13,069 nt of DNA from Betaproteobacteria bacterium (GTDB lineage: Bacteria > Pseudomonadota > Gammaproteobacteria > Burkholderiales > Burkholderiaceae_C), in the NCBI GenBank assembly GCA_005882155.1, contig VBCQ01000360.1:1-13069 (forward strand). Reading direction: 5' to 3'. The notes under the pieces were generated by a model. The model had not been told where the DNA came from. It saw only the letters and a list, made by a program, of their open reading frames with translations, and did not search any database. The translations under genes and the position numbers were made by a program. Shown here piece after piece: positions 6,958 through 13,069 of the stretch. Within the stretch, counting starts at the first letter, position 1. Each line of letters opens with the position of its first letter.

Positions 6958-7326
6958 ATGACGATGAAGCTGCTCGCTACGTCCGTGCTCACCGGCTTGC
7001 TGATGCTGCCGCTCGCCCACGCCAAGCTGCCCGCGGCGTCGCCCGAGGCGCAGGCCAAGGCGAGCGAGGCGGCGGCCAAGACCGCGTGGAGCGACAAGGT
7101 CGCAGCGTTCCAGCTGTGCCGCTCGATGGACCGCGTGGCCGACTCGTATCGAAAGACGGCGAAAGCGGCCGGCACCGAGACGAAGCCCGCGGCACCGACA
7201 CCGCCGTGCACCGACCCCGGCCCGTTCGGCGCGGCGGCGTCGGCGGCCGGCAAGCCGGTCGAAGCCTCGGGCGCGCATTCGCCGGCCGGCACCGCGGCCA
7301 AGCCACCGAGCGGCAAGTCGAAATAG
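6958..7326 (+). CDS. Secreted Ala/Pro-rich protein with two cysteines, formate dehydrogenase operon
   Basis: This 122-aa protein begins with a Sec signal (hydrophobic residues 5-20, likely cleavage after A-H-A22). The mature part has an Ala/Lys-rich helical segment (23-72) containing C54, then a Pro/Ala/Gly-rich, probably disordered tail containing C84. Two cysteines in a periplasmic protein could form a disulfide (inference). There are two start candidates, ATG at 6958 and 6964; I chose 6958 because GAGA ends 5 bases before it. It lies 20 bases after the gamma gene on the same strand, so it belongs to the operon. It resembles a conserved hypothetical protein seen near these genes in Burkholderiales, from memory. 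Its function is unknown. Confidence 0.78.
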   Translation: MTMKLLATSVLTGLLMLPLAHAKLPAASPEAQAKASEAAAKTAWSDKVAAFQLCRSMDRVADSYRKTAKAAGTETKPAAPTPPCTDPGPFGAAASAAGKPVEASGAHSPAGTAAKPPSGKSK

Positions 7327-7411
7327 GCCGCAGGACCTCGCTCTGCCTCCATCCACCACTGCTGCGCTGCTGCCGCGCCTGACCCAAGCCCGCGCGCCGC
7401 TGACTCAGTCC

Positions 7412-8197
7412 GTGAGCGTGCTCGACGAGTACGGCGCGCAGCGCGAGATCACGATTCCCGCCGAGCGGCCGTTGACGGTGTTCGTCGACAACCGCGAGCT
7501 CGTCACGCTGATGACGCTGGGCGCCGCACCCGAGCTGCTGGTGCTCGGCTATCTGCGCAACCAGCGTCTCGTCGATTCGGTCAGCGACATCGACTCGGTC
7601 ACCGTCGACTGGGATGTCGAAGCCGCCGCGGTGAAGACGCGCGCCGGTATCGAGCGCTTCGACGAGAAGACCGCCAAGCGCGTCGTCACCAGCGGTTGCG
7701 GCCAAGGCACTGTGTTCGGCGACCTGATGAACGAGCTCGACACGATCGAATTACCGAGCTCGCGCGAGCCGTCGGCCCGCTTGAGCCAGGCCACGCTCTA
7801 CGGGCTGCTGAACGCCATGCGGCTGCAGGAGAGCACCTACAAGTCGGCCGGCTCGGTGCACGGCTGTGCTCTCTTTCGCCAGGACGAGCTGCTGATGTTC
7901 ATCGAAGACGTCGGCCGGCACAACGCCATCGACACGATCGCCGGTTGGATGTGGCTCGAAGCGATGGGCGGTGGCGACAAGATCTTCTACACGACGGGGC
8001 GGCTGACCAGCGAGATGGTCATCAAGTCGGCGCAGATGGGCGTGCCGATCATCGTCTCGCGCAGCGGCATCACGCAGATGGGCTACGAGGTCGCGAGCAA
8101 GCTCGGGCTGTGCCTGTTCGGCCGGGCGACGAACCGGCACTTCATCTGCTATTGCGGCTTCGAGCGCTTCGATGCGCAGCCGGAGCCGGCGCGCTGA
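7412..8197 (+). CDS. fdhD: Formate dehydrogenase accessory sulfurtransferase FdhD
   Basis: FdhD carries sulfur from a cysteine desulfurase to the bis-MGD cofactor, a step required for formate dehydrogenase activity. Family blocks are clear: the N-terminal strand region with RELVTLMTLGAAPE, EDVGRHNAIDTIAG (near residues 168-181), GRLTSEMV and VSRSGIT. The length is 261 aa from GTG 7412. The catalytic loop reads SGCGQG, with C96 present but Gly99 where E. coli FdhD has the second cysteine of C121-G-V-C124. Other cysteines are C152 (SVHGC), C234, and C246-Y-C248 near the C-terminus. The start is uncertain: GTG 7412 has no Shine-Dalgarno, and the conserved-looking segment PLTQSVSVLDE begins upstream of it. 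A CTG at 7343 preceded by AGGA (7332-7335) is a possible alternative. The stop abuts the stop of the convergent gene with no gap. Confidence 0.92.
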   Translation: MSVLDEYGAQREITIPAERPLTVFVDNRELVTLMTLGAAPELLVLGYLRNQRLVDSVSDIDSVTVDWDVEAAAVKTRAGIERFDEKTAKRVVTSGCGQGTVFGDLMNELDTIELPSSREPSARLSQATLYGLLNAMRLQESTYKSAGSVHGCALFRQDELLMFIEDVGRHNAIDTIAGWMWLEAMGGGDKIFYTTGRLTSEMVIKSAQMGVPIIVSRSGITQMGYEVASKLGLCLFGRATNRHFICYCGFERFDAQPEPAR

Positions 8198-8725
8198 TCA
8201 AGCGGGGTGGGCCATGTCTCGAATGTGCGTCGGCCCGACGCGGCGCTCGATCTCGGCGAGCAGTGGCTTGTTCCAGCCGAGCGCGAACATCGCTTCGGCG
8301 GTGACGAACATCGGGCCGACCAGCAAGCCGACCATGTCGTCGACGAACGCCGGCTTCTTGCCTTCGTACCAGTGACCGAGGAACTGGATCACCCAGCCGA
8401 GCGCGAAGAAGCCGATACCCCAAGTCAGCCAATTGGCGACGCTGCCGCCTGCCACTTGATGCGCAAGCAGGGTGAGCACGCCGACCGCGGCGCTGACCGA
8501 TGCTCCGAGCACGAGGTTGCCGCGCGACAAGTACCACAGAGTGCTCAGCCCGAAGGCGATCCAGGCCGGCGTGAGCACGAGCGAGCCGACTGTGAAACTG
8601 GGCCGGGTCAGCAGCACGCTGACGGCGAAAACGATCATCGGCACGCCGACGAAATGGGTCACGATGTTGCGCCGGTCGCGGTGGTACTCGGCGTATTGAC
8701 TGAGAAGGTCAAGCGCGCGGCGCAT
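8198..8725 (-). CDS. Mpo1-like (DUF962) membrane protein
   Basis: This 175-aa polytopic membrane protein belongs to the DUF962 family. The founding member, yeast Mpo1, is an Fe(II)-dependent dioxygenase acting in 2-hydroxy fatty acid alpha-oxidation; the bacterial substrate is not established. Family motifs are visible: H15-x4-N20-x3-H24-x2-G27-x-P29, and Q114-x2-G117-H118-x2-E121-x3-P125, whose histidines would hold the metal. About four hydrophobic segments lie between and around them (roughly 30-40, 45-66, 70-90, 98-117). The frame is open upstream to 8803, but the ATG at 8725 has a good AGGGAG site and begins the family-like N-terminus. It converges with fdhD with zero spacing and is divergent from dcd. 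Confidence 0.88.
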   Translation of the reverse strand: MRRALDLLSQYAEYHRDRRNIVTHFVGVPMIVFAVSVLLTRPSFTVGSLVLTPAWIAFGLSTLWYLSRGNLVLGASVSAAVGVLTLLAHQVAGGSVANWLTWGIGFFALGWVIQFLGHWYEGKKPAFVDDMVGLLVGPMFVTAEAMFALGWNKPLLAEIERRVGPTHIRDMAHPA

Positions 8726-8783
8726 GGCGGACTCCCTGACGTTAATGGTGAAACTCAATGACCGAACTTTGGCACATCGCGCG

Positions 8784-8813
8784 TCGATGTTGATCGGCGG
8801 CATTCCCTAGAAT
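8784..8813 (+). promoter_or_regulatory. Possible dcd promoter
   Basis: TAGAAT at 8808-8813 matches the sigma70 -10 consensus in 4 of 6 positions and ends 26 bases before the dcd start. The only -35 candidate at normal spacing, TCGATG at 8784-8789 (18-base spacer), is weak. Confidence 0.35.
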
Positions 8814-8839
8814 GCGGCAACTTTGAGACGGGCGCAAGC

Positions 8840-9409
8840 ATGAGCATCAAGAGCGACAAGTGGATCCGCCGCATGGCCGAGCAGCACGGAATGATCGAGC
8901 CTTTCGAGCCCGGCCAAGTGCGCCACGCGGCCGATGGCCACCGCATCGTCAGCTATGGAACGAGCAGTTATGGCTACGACATTCGCTGCGCCCCCGAGTT
9001 CAAGGTGTTCACTAACATTTACAGCACGGTGGTCGACCCGAAGGCCTTCGACGAGCGCAGCTTCGTCGACATGAATTCCGATGTCTGCATCATCCCGCCC
9101 AACAGCTTCGCGCTCGCCCGCACCGTCGAGTACTTTCGAATTCCGCGCAACGTGCTGACGATCTGCCTCGGCAAGAGCACCTATGCGCGCTGCGGCATCA
9201 TCGTCAACGTCACGCCGTTCGAGCCCGAGTGGGAAGGCTACGTGACGCTGGAGTTCAGCAACACGACGCCGCTGCCGGCCAAGATCTACGCTGGCGAAGG
9301 CTGCGCGCAAGTGCTGTTCTTCGAGAGCGACGAGGTCTGCGAAACGAGCTACAAGGACCGCGGCGGCAAGTACCAGGGCCAGCGCGGAGTGACGCTGCCG
9401 AAGACCTGA
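8840..9409 (+). CDS. dcd: dCTP deaminase
   Basis: This enzyme deaminates dCTP to dUTP, feeding dTMP synthesis through dUTPase. The length, 189 aa, is normal for the trimeric bacterial enzyme. The nucleotide-binding segment GKSTYARCG lies at residues 111-119, with Ser113 and Arg117 in the places expected for substrate contacts. The LEF motif contains E138, the expected catalytic glutamate. The C-terminus (GKYQGQRGV) is the lid region that closes on the triphosphate. The only start before the conserved N-terminus (MSIKSDKWIRRMA) is ATG 8840; its Shine-Dalgarno is poor. It is a housekeeping gene, intact, with no sign of recent transfer. Confidence 0.96.
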   Translation: MSIKSDKWIRRMAEQHGMIEPFEPGQVRHAADGHRIVSYGTSSYGYDIRCAPEFKVFTNIYSTVVDPKAFDERSFVDMNSDVCIIPPNSFALARTVEYFRIPRNVLTICLGKSTYARCGIIVNVTPFEPEWEGYVTLEFSNTTPLPAKIYAGEGCAQVLFFESDEVCETSYKDRGGKYQGQRGVTLPKT

Positions 9410-9458
9410 GCGGTCGAGGCCTTTCACCACGACGCGCGGGGTGGCATCCGGCGGGCGC

Positions 9459-9464
9459 TAGGAT
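9459..9464 (+). promoter_or_regulatory. Possible -10 element upstream of ypfJ
   Basis: TAGGAT in the 82-base gap after dcd resembles a sigma70 -10 box, 27 bases before the metallopeptidase start. No good -35 is visible, so the assignment is tentative. Confidence 0.25.
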
Positions 9465-9491
9465 GGTCGCAAGCTCTGCAAGGAGTGCGCG

Positions 9492-10364
9492 ATGAGGTGG
9501 CAAGGCAATCGCGAGAGCGAGAACGTCGAAGACGCCCGCGACAGCGGCGGTGGCGGCGGGTTCCGCCTCGGCGGCGGCAGCATTGGACTCGGCTCGGTGG
9601 CGGTCGCGCTGGTCGCGGGCTGGCTCTTCGGCGTCAACCCGCTGACGATTCTCGGATTGATGAGCGGGGGTGGCCAGGCCCCCATCACGCAGCAAGCACC
9701 GGCGCACAAGCCGCCGGCGGACGACCAGATGGCGCGCTTCGTTTCGGTGGTGCTCGCTGACACCGAAGACGTCTGGCGCGCGCAGTTCCAGCGTGCCGGC
9801 AAGACCTATCGCGAGCCGAAGCTGCGCCTGTATCGCGGCACCGAAGTGACCGCATGTGGCCGTGGCCAGGCGGCGATGGGGCCCTTCTATTGCCCGCGCG
9901 ACGAGAAGGTCTACATCGACCTCGGCTTTTACGAAGTGATGCGAACGCGGCTCGGCGCGCCGGGCGATTTCGCCCAGGCCTATGTGATCGCCCACGAAGT
10001 CGGACACCATGTGCAGAAGCTGATGGGCATCACCGATCGGATCGAGAGCTTGAGCGCGCGTGCCTCGGCAGCGCAGCAAAACGCGATGAGCGTGCGTGTC
10101 GAGCTGCAGGCCGATTGCTTTGCCGGCGTGTGGGCGCACGACGCGCAGAGCGCACGCCAGGTCCTCGAGCAGGGCGATGTCGAAGAGGCCTTGAATGCGG
10201 CCACGCAGATCGGCGACGACGCGCTGCAGCGCCGCTCGCAGGGCGTGGTGGTCCCAGAGAGTTTCACCCACGGCAGCAGCGCACAGCGCGTGGCGTGGTT
10301 CAAGCGCGGCCTGCAAACCGGCAGCGTCGCGCAATGCGACACCTTCGAGGCGCGTCAGCTCTGA
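9492..10364 (+). CDS. ypfJ: YpfJ-type neutral zinc metallopeptidase
   Basis: This 290-aa membrane-anchored protein of the zinc_peptidase family (PF04228, KPN_02809/YpfJ type) is of usual length. The N-terminus is short and Gly-rich (19-30), followed by one membrane helix at about 31-57, so the catalytic domain probably faces the periplasm. The zincin motif H168-E-x-x-H172-H173 is present; E204 in ELQADC is the likely third zinc ligand, as in gluzincins. Cys residues in the ACGRGQAAMGPFYCP segment probably form a disulfide (inference). AAGGAG at 9480-9485 lies 6 bases before the ATG and fixes the start. Substrates of this family are not established. It probably has its own promoter or is read from dcd; the DUF1801 gene follows after 18 bases. 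Confidence 0.93.
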   Translation: MRWQGNRESENVEDARDSGGGGGFRLGGGSIGLGSVAVALVAGWLFGVNPLTILGLMSGGGQAPITQQAPAHKPPADDQMARFVSVVLADTEDVWRAQFQRAGKTYREPKLRLYRGTEVTACGRGQAAMGPFYCPRDEKVYIDLGFYEVMRTRLGAPGDFAQAYVIAHEVGHHVQKLMGITDRIESLSARASAAQQNAMSVRVELQADCFAGVWAHDAQSARQVLEQGDVEEALNAATQIGDDALQRRSQGVVVPESFTHGSSAQRVAWFKRGLQTGSVAQCDTFEARQL

Positions 10365-10382
10365 CGCGACGAGCCACCCGCG

Positions 10383-10946
10383 ATGCGAACGATCCTCCGC
10401 TCAGGGCCTCTGGTCGACGCGTGGTTCGACATGCTGCGGCCGGAGCAGCAAGACCTCGCGCGGACACTGCGCGAGATCATCGTTGCTGCCGCACCGACGC
10501 TCGCGATGTCGATCAAGTGGGGCAACCTGATGTTCACCCGCGAAGGCACCCATGCGCTTGCGATCGTGATGCACAAGGATCACGGCAATTTGCAGGTGTT
10601 CAACGGCGCCCTGCTGATCGATCGCTTTCCCGAGCTTGAAGGCACCGGCAAGAGCCTGCGCCACCTGCGGTTTCGCTTTCGCCAGCCGGTCGACGAAGAC
10701 CTCGTGCGCGCCGCGGTGCTGGCGTGCCTCGAGGAGATGGAGCACGGCGGCTCGCGCTTGGATCGAGACCCTAGCCGAGCGCGACGATCCAGTCGCAGCG
10801 CAGCCGCCCGGCGCGATGCAGCCAGGTGCGGAAGCCCACGTAAGCCCGTGGCAGGAACAGCAGCGCGAGGCACAGCAACTGCGCCGCTGGAATCGCCAGC
10901 AGCGTCGTCGCCGCCAAGCCGACCCAGCCGCTCAACCACAGCGTGA
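10383..10946 (+). CDS. DUF1801 domain protein with unusual C-terminal tail
   Basis: Residues 1-121 match the DUF1801 (YdhG/YdeI-like) fold: an N-terminal helix pair, the IKWGNLMF core strand, a central HGNLQVFNGALL block, then GTGKSLRHLRF and a closing helix ending near EEMEHGG. The family's biochemical role is not firmly known. The frame then runs on for about 64 residues (to 187 in total) of Arg/Ser/Ala-rich sequence with no family resemblance. This tail lies antisense to the convergent small membrane-protein gene and looks like an out-of-frame shadow. The likely explanation is a lost stop or a single-base shift: TAG in another frame at 10772-10774 would end the gene right at the neighbour's stop. 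The start ATG 10383 follows ypfJ by 18 bases with a weak ribosome site. Confidence 0.75.
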   Translation: MRTILRSGPLVDAWFDMLRPEQQDLARTLREIIVAAAPTLAMSIKWGNLMFTREGTHALAIVMHKDHGNLQVFNGALLIDRFPELEGTGKSLRHLRFRFRQPVDEDLVRAAVLACLEEMEHGGSRLDRDPSRARRSSRSAAARRDAARCGSPRKPVAGTAARGTATAPLESPAASSPPSRPSRSTTA

Positions 10947-11034
10947 GGACGAACTCCCAGAGGTTCTTCTCGAACGGATGATCGCCGTGGGTCGTGTGCC
11001 AGGTCTTCAGCGCATGAAACTGGTCGAGGGTCAT
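10771..11034 (-). CDS. Small two-helix membrane protein, conserved hypothetical
   Basis: This 87-aa protein has a polar N-terminus (TLDQFHALKTWHTTHGDHPFE) then two hydrophobic segments, about 26-46 and 47-65, and a basic C-terminal tail ending in CDWIVALG. The frame is open upstream to 11112, but ATG 11034 is preceded by GGAG at 7-base spacing. The overall pattern resembles a conserved betaproteobacterial hypothetical inner-membrane protein (from memory); I cannot assign a function. It converges with the DUF1801 gene and overlaps its tail by 176 bases. A plausible promoter lies just upstream at 11061-11089. Confidence 0.8.
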   Translation of the reverse strand: MTLDQFHALKTWHTTHGDHPFEKNLWEFVLTLWLSGWVGLAATTLLAIPAAQLLCLALLFLPRAYVGFRTWLHRAGRLRCDWIVALG

Positions 11035-11060
11035 CGCGGGACTCCAATGCGGATGCCTCA

Positions 11061-11089
11061 ACTGTAAGCTTCGCGTCAGCTTTGGTGAA
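11061..11089 (-). promoter_or_regulatory. Candidate sigma70 promoter of the small membrane-protein gene
   Basis: On the minus strand TTCACC (11089-11084) is followed after 17 bases by TACAGT (11066-11061). Each box matches consensus in 4 of 6 positions, and the spacing is ideal. It would give a leader of roughly 20 bases. Confidence 0.4.
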
Positions 11090-11135
11090 GCCCCCCGAAA
11101 CGAGGACGCCAACTTTTTCGCGCTGGTGTAGCGGA

Positions 11136-11777
11136 TCAGTACGCCAAAGTGAAGCGACGCTGCAGGTGGCGCGGCATTTCGAGCTCGTCGACGATGGCCA
11201 CGGCCAGATCTTCGACCGAGATGTTGCCCGGTTTGTCGCCGTTCATCAGCACCTCGTCGCCGCCCAGGCGGAACTGGCCGGTGCGCTGCCCCGGCGCGAG
11301 GATCGGGGCGGGCGAGATGAAGCTCCAGTCGAGCCGGCTCTCGTCGCTAATCAGGTTCAGCGCGGCGCGCGCGGCCTGGGCCTCGGTCCGGTACTCGGCC
11401 GGGAACTGCGGCGTATCGACCAGCTGCATGCCGGGCGCCACGTACAGGCTGCCGGCGCCGCCGACCAACAGCACGCGCTTGACGCCTGAGCGCTTGACGC
11501 CGTCGATGATGGCGCGCACCGCCTTCAGGTACAGCGCCGCGAAGTCCGGGTTGCCGCGCGGCGCATTGAAGGCGCTGACGACGGCGTCGTGACCGGCGAC
11601 CGCGCGGGCGACGGCGGCGGCATCGTTGACGTCGATTGCGGCGGCGTCCAGGCCCGCCCGCGTACTCAGCGCGGCCGGTGTGCGGACCAGTGCCGTCACC
11701 TGGTGGCCGCGCGTCAACGCTTCGGCGAGGACCTTGGAACCGACGAAACCGGTGGCGCCGATGAGGGCGATCTGCAT
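11136..11777 (-). CDS. NAD(P)-binding NmrA/atypical SDR family protein
   Basis: This 213-aa cytoplasmic protein has a Rossmann fold. The dinucleotide motif G7-A-T-G10-F-V-G13 sits right after the first strand, and LVRTP near residues 30-34 closes the second strand, typical of NADPH-preferring atypical SDRs. The classical catalytic Tyr-x3-Lys is absent, as in the YwnB/NmrA-like group, so redox sensing and reductase functions are both possible. VKRVLLVGGAGSLY (99-112) is the family's central strand. The start at 11777 has AAGGA 7 bases upstream. It is transcribed divergently from the LysR-type gene across 99 bases and is a likely target of that regulator (inference). Confidence 0.88.
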   Translation of the reverse strand: MQIALIGATGFVGSKVLAEALTRGHQVTALVRTPAALSTRAGLDAAAIDVNDAAAVARAVAGHDAVVSAFNAPRGNPDFAALYLKAVRAIIDGVKRSGVKRVLLVGGAGSLYVAPGMQLVDTPQFPAEYRTEAQAARAALNLISDESRLDWSFISPAPILAPGQRTGQFRLGGDEVLMNGDKPGNISVEDLAVAIVDELEMPRHLQRRFTLAY

Positions 11778-11787
11778 GAGGAATCCT

Positions 11788-11877
11788 TTGTGAAGAACGA
11801 TGCCGCAACGATAGGAGCTTCACAATGACGACACTAGCCGCCCGAATCGAACAACACTGTCAAGCAGAGCTTCACAA
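11788..11877. promoter_or_regulatory. Candidate operator: three copies of CTTCACAA
   Basis: TTGTGAAG at 11788-11795 and CTTCACAA at 11818-11825 form a perfect inverted repeat; a third copy is at 11870-11877, just at the LysR start codon. The last two lie inside a 13-bp direct repeat, GAGCTTCACAATG (11815-11827 and 11867-11879). The spacings of 30 and 52 bases are close to whole helical turns. Divergent LysR regulators commonly bind such sites; binding here is inference. Confidence 0.5.
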
Positions 11878-12788
11878 TGGATCCAATGAGACGCATGGCG
11901 GTCTTCGCGATGGTCGTCGACCAGCGCTCAATGAGCGCTGCCGCGCGCGCGCTCGCGATGAGCACTTCGGCGGTGAGCCAGCAGGTGCGCCAGCTCGAAC
12001 GCGACAGCGGCGTGACCTTGCTGCACCGCTCGACCCGCAAGCTCACGCTGACGGCCGCCGGCGAGCGCTTCTACGAGGGTTGTGCCGCGATGGTGGCGGC
12101 CGCGCGCGAGGCGCAACAGCAGCTCGCGCAGGTGCGCGATGCACCCACCGGCGAGCTGCGCGTGTCAGCGCCGGTCGGCTTTGCACGGCACGTCGCGCAG
12201 GCGCTGGCCGGCTTGCTCAACGCCCACCCGGGAGTCACCTTGCGGCTGCAGGTCGACGACCAACTGATCGATCTCATCGAAGAGCGAATCGACCTCGCGC
12301 TGCGCTTCGGCCAGCTCGGCGACTCGAGCTGGGTCGCGCGCAAGCTGTGCGAGTTTGAGCGGCTGGTGTGCGCCGCGCCGGCCTACCTGCGCCGCCGCGG
12401 CTCGCCGGCCACTGCGGCCGACCTGGTGCGCCACGACTGGCTGCTGTTCGCCACGCCCGGCATGTCCGGTATCACGCGCAGCTTAGACTTCGTCGGCCCG
12501 GCGGCGATGACGCAGACCGTGCGTGTCGAAGGCCGCATCCACTGCAACAACCAGTACGCCTTGCAGCAGATGTGCTTGGCCGGGCTCGGTCTGTCGCTGA
12601 TGGTGCGCGCCGATGTTGCCGACGACCTCGACGCCGGCCGCCTCGTCAATGTGCTGCCGGCGTGGCGTGTGCCGGCGCTGACCGCTTGGGCCGTGACCCC
12701 GCAGCGTGACGCGCAACCGGCAAAGGTGCGCTACGCGATCGACTCGCTGCAGGCTTACCTGGCGGCCTTGCCCGGCGCGGTGGGGTAG
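11877..12788 (+). CDS. LysR-family transcriptional regulator
   Basis: This 303-aa protein has the full LysR architecture. The winged helix-turn-helix occupies residues 1-60, with the recognition region at about 18-41 (SMSAAARALAMSTSAVSQQV) and the HRSTRKLTLTAAG wing. A linker helix (about 62-88) leads to the effector-binding domain from about residue 92 (GELRVSAPVGFARH). The sequence most resembles the AaeR/DhcR-like clade, whose effectors vary widely, so the inducer is unknown. ATG 11877 has only a weak ribosome site; Met4 (11886) is an alternative. It is divergent from the NmrA-like gene and probably regulates it and itself through the repeats between them. Its 3' end overlaps the convergent hydroxy-acid dehydrogenase gene by 34 bases. 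Confidence 0.93.
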   Translation: MDPMRRMAVFAMVVDQRSMSAAARALAMSTSAVSQQVRQLERDSGVTLLHRSTRKLTLTAAGERFYEGCAAMVAAAREAQQQLAQVRDAPTGELRVSAPVGFARHVAQALAGLLNAHPGVTLRLQVDDQLIDLIEERIDLALRFGQLGDSSWVARKLCEFERLVCAAPAYLRRRGSPATAADLVRHDWLLFATPGMSGITRSLDFVGPAAMTQTVRVEGRIHCNNQYALQQMCLAGLGLSLMVRADVADDLDAGRLVNVLPAWRVPALTAWAVTPQRDAQPAKVRYAIDSLQAYLAALPGAVG

Positions 12789-13069
12789 GTGCCGGGCAGC
12801 AGGATGTCGCGATCGACGTCGACGATGCTGGTCCGCCCGCAGAACGCCATCGTCAGATCGAGCTCGTTGCGAATGATCTGCAGGCTCTTGGTGACGCCGG
12901 CTTCACCCATCGCGCCGAGGCCGTACAGAAATGCGCGGCCGACGAGCGTGCCGCGCGCGCCGAGCGCGACCGCCTTCAACACGTCTTGCCCGGAGCGGAT
13001 GCCGCCGTCCATCCAGACCTCGATGCGCGAGCCGACCGCCTCGACGATCGCCGGCAGCGCGCTGATCGT
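12755..13069 (-). CDS. FMN-dependent alpha-hydroxy acid dehydrogenase/oxidase, C-terminal part
   Basis: The frame is open to the window edge, so only the last 104 residues are present; the 5' part lies beyond 13069. The segment SALPAIVEAVGSRIEV then MDGGIRSGQDVLKA is the family's FMN-phosphate-binding strand-loop, and GARGTLVGRAFLYGLGAMGE is the next conserved block, as in L-lactate dehydrogenase LldD, glycolate oxidase and mandelate dehydrogenase. The C-terminus (NELDLTMAFCGRTSIVDVDRDIL) is standard. The catalytic His-Arg pair is upstream and not visible, so the substrate cannot be inferred. An internal Met at 13012 is within the conserved core and is not the start. The gene converges on the LysR gene with a 34-base overlap. 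Confidence 0.9.
   Translation of the reverse strand, partial: TISALPAIVEAVGSRIEVWMDGGIRSGQDVLKAVALGARGTLVGRAFLYGLGAMGEAGVTKSLQIIRNELDLTMAFCGRTSIVDVDRDILLPGTYPTAPGKAAR

Noticed and set aside
8770..8784. TGGCAC upstream of dcd as a sigma54 promoter
   Set aside because: The required GC of the -12 element is not at the correct spacing after the GG, so only half of the consensus is present.
8840..9409. dCTP deaminase as an anti-phage defence gene
   Set aside because: The protein has the normal length and motifs of the housekeeping enzyme, is not fused to other domains and has no defence genes around it.
11825..12358. A second reading frame starting at the ATG in the first GAGCTTCACAATG repeat
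   Set aside because: It is out of frame with the LysR gene, overlaps its whole DNA-binding region and gives Arg/Ala-rich sequence with no family resemblance. A very short leader peptide is not excluded but has no support.
1..13069. Mobile element, CRISPR array or integrated phage
   Set aside because: There are no transposase, integrase or phage genes, no regularly spaced direct repeats and no visible composition break. The only repeats are the REP-like element and short motif copies near 11800.

Overview
The window is high-GC, densely coded DNA with the gene content and protein style of a betaproteobacterium, most likely Burkholderiales. This is a judgement from protein resemblance recalled from memory; there is no rRNA or other phylogenetic marker here. 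I saw no tRNA, rRNA, CRISPR array, insertion sequence or phage gene.

Positions 1-8197 (all + strand) hold a membrane-bound, periplasm-facing molybdenum/tungsten formate dehydrogenase cluster with its maturation genes. In order: the 3' part of a multi-[4Fe-4S] protein, a TorD-like chaperone, a 70-aa Tat-signal protein, the catalytic alpha subunit (Tat signal, one [4Fe-4S] cluster, active-site Cys in place of selenocysteine), the four-cluster beta subunit, a 77-aa lipoprotein, the cytochrome b gamma subunit, a 122-aa secreted protein and FdhD. The expected pathway is: the TorD-like protein and FdhD prepare the alpha subunit in the cytoplasm, Tat exports the folded enzyme, and electrons from formate pass through the Fe-S clusters of alpha and beta to the two b hemes of gamma and then to quinone. 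ATGA overlaps couple several neighbours. The only large gap inside the structural genes, between alpha and beta, carries a REP-like inverted repeat. The three small exported proteins and the Fe-S protein have no obvious assigned role and are the least understood part of the window.

Positions 8198-11034 look like ordinary chromosome: an Mpo1-like (DUF962) membrane protein (-), dCTP deaminase dcd (+), a YpfJ-type neutral zinc metallopeptidase (+), a DUF1801 protein (+) and a small two-helix membrane protein (-). The last two converge with a long overlap that suggests a lost or shifted stop codon.

Positions 11136-13069 hold an NAD(P)-binding NmrA/SDR-like protein (-) divergent from a LysR-type regulator (+). 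Their short shared intergenic region has three copies of the octamer CTTCACAA, a candidate operator. The window ends in the 3' part of an FMN-dependent alpha-hydroxy acid dehydrogenase/oxidase (-), convergent with and slightly overlapping the LysR gene.
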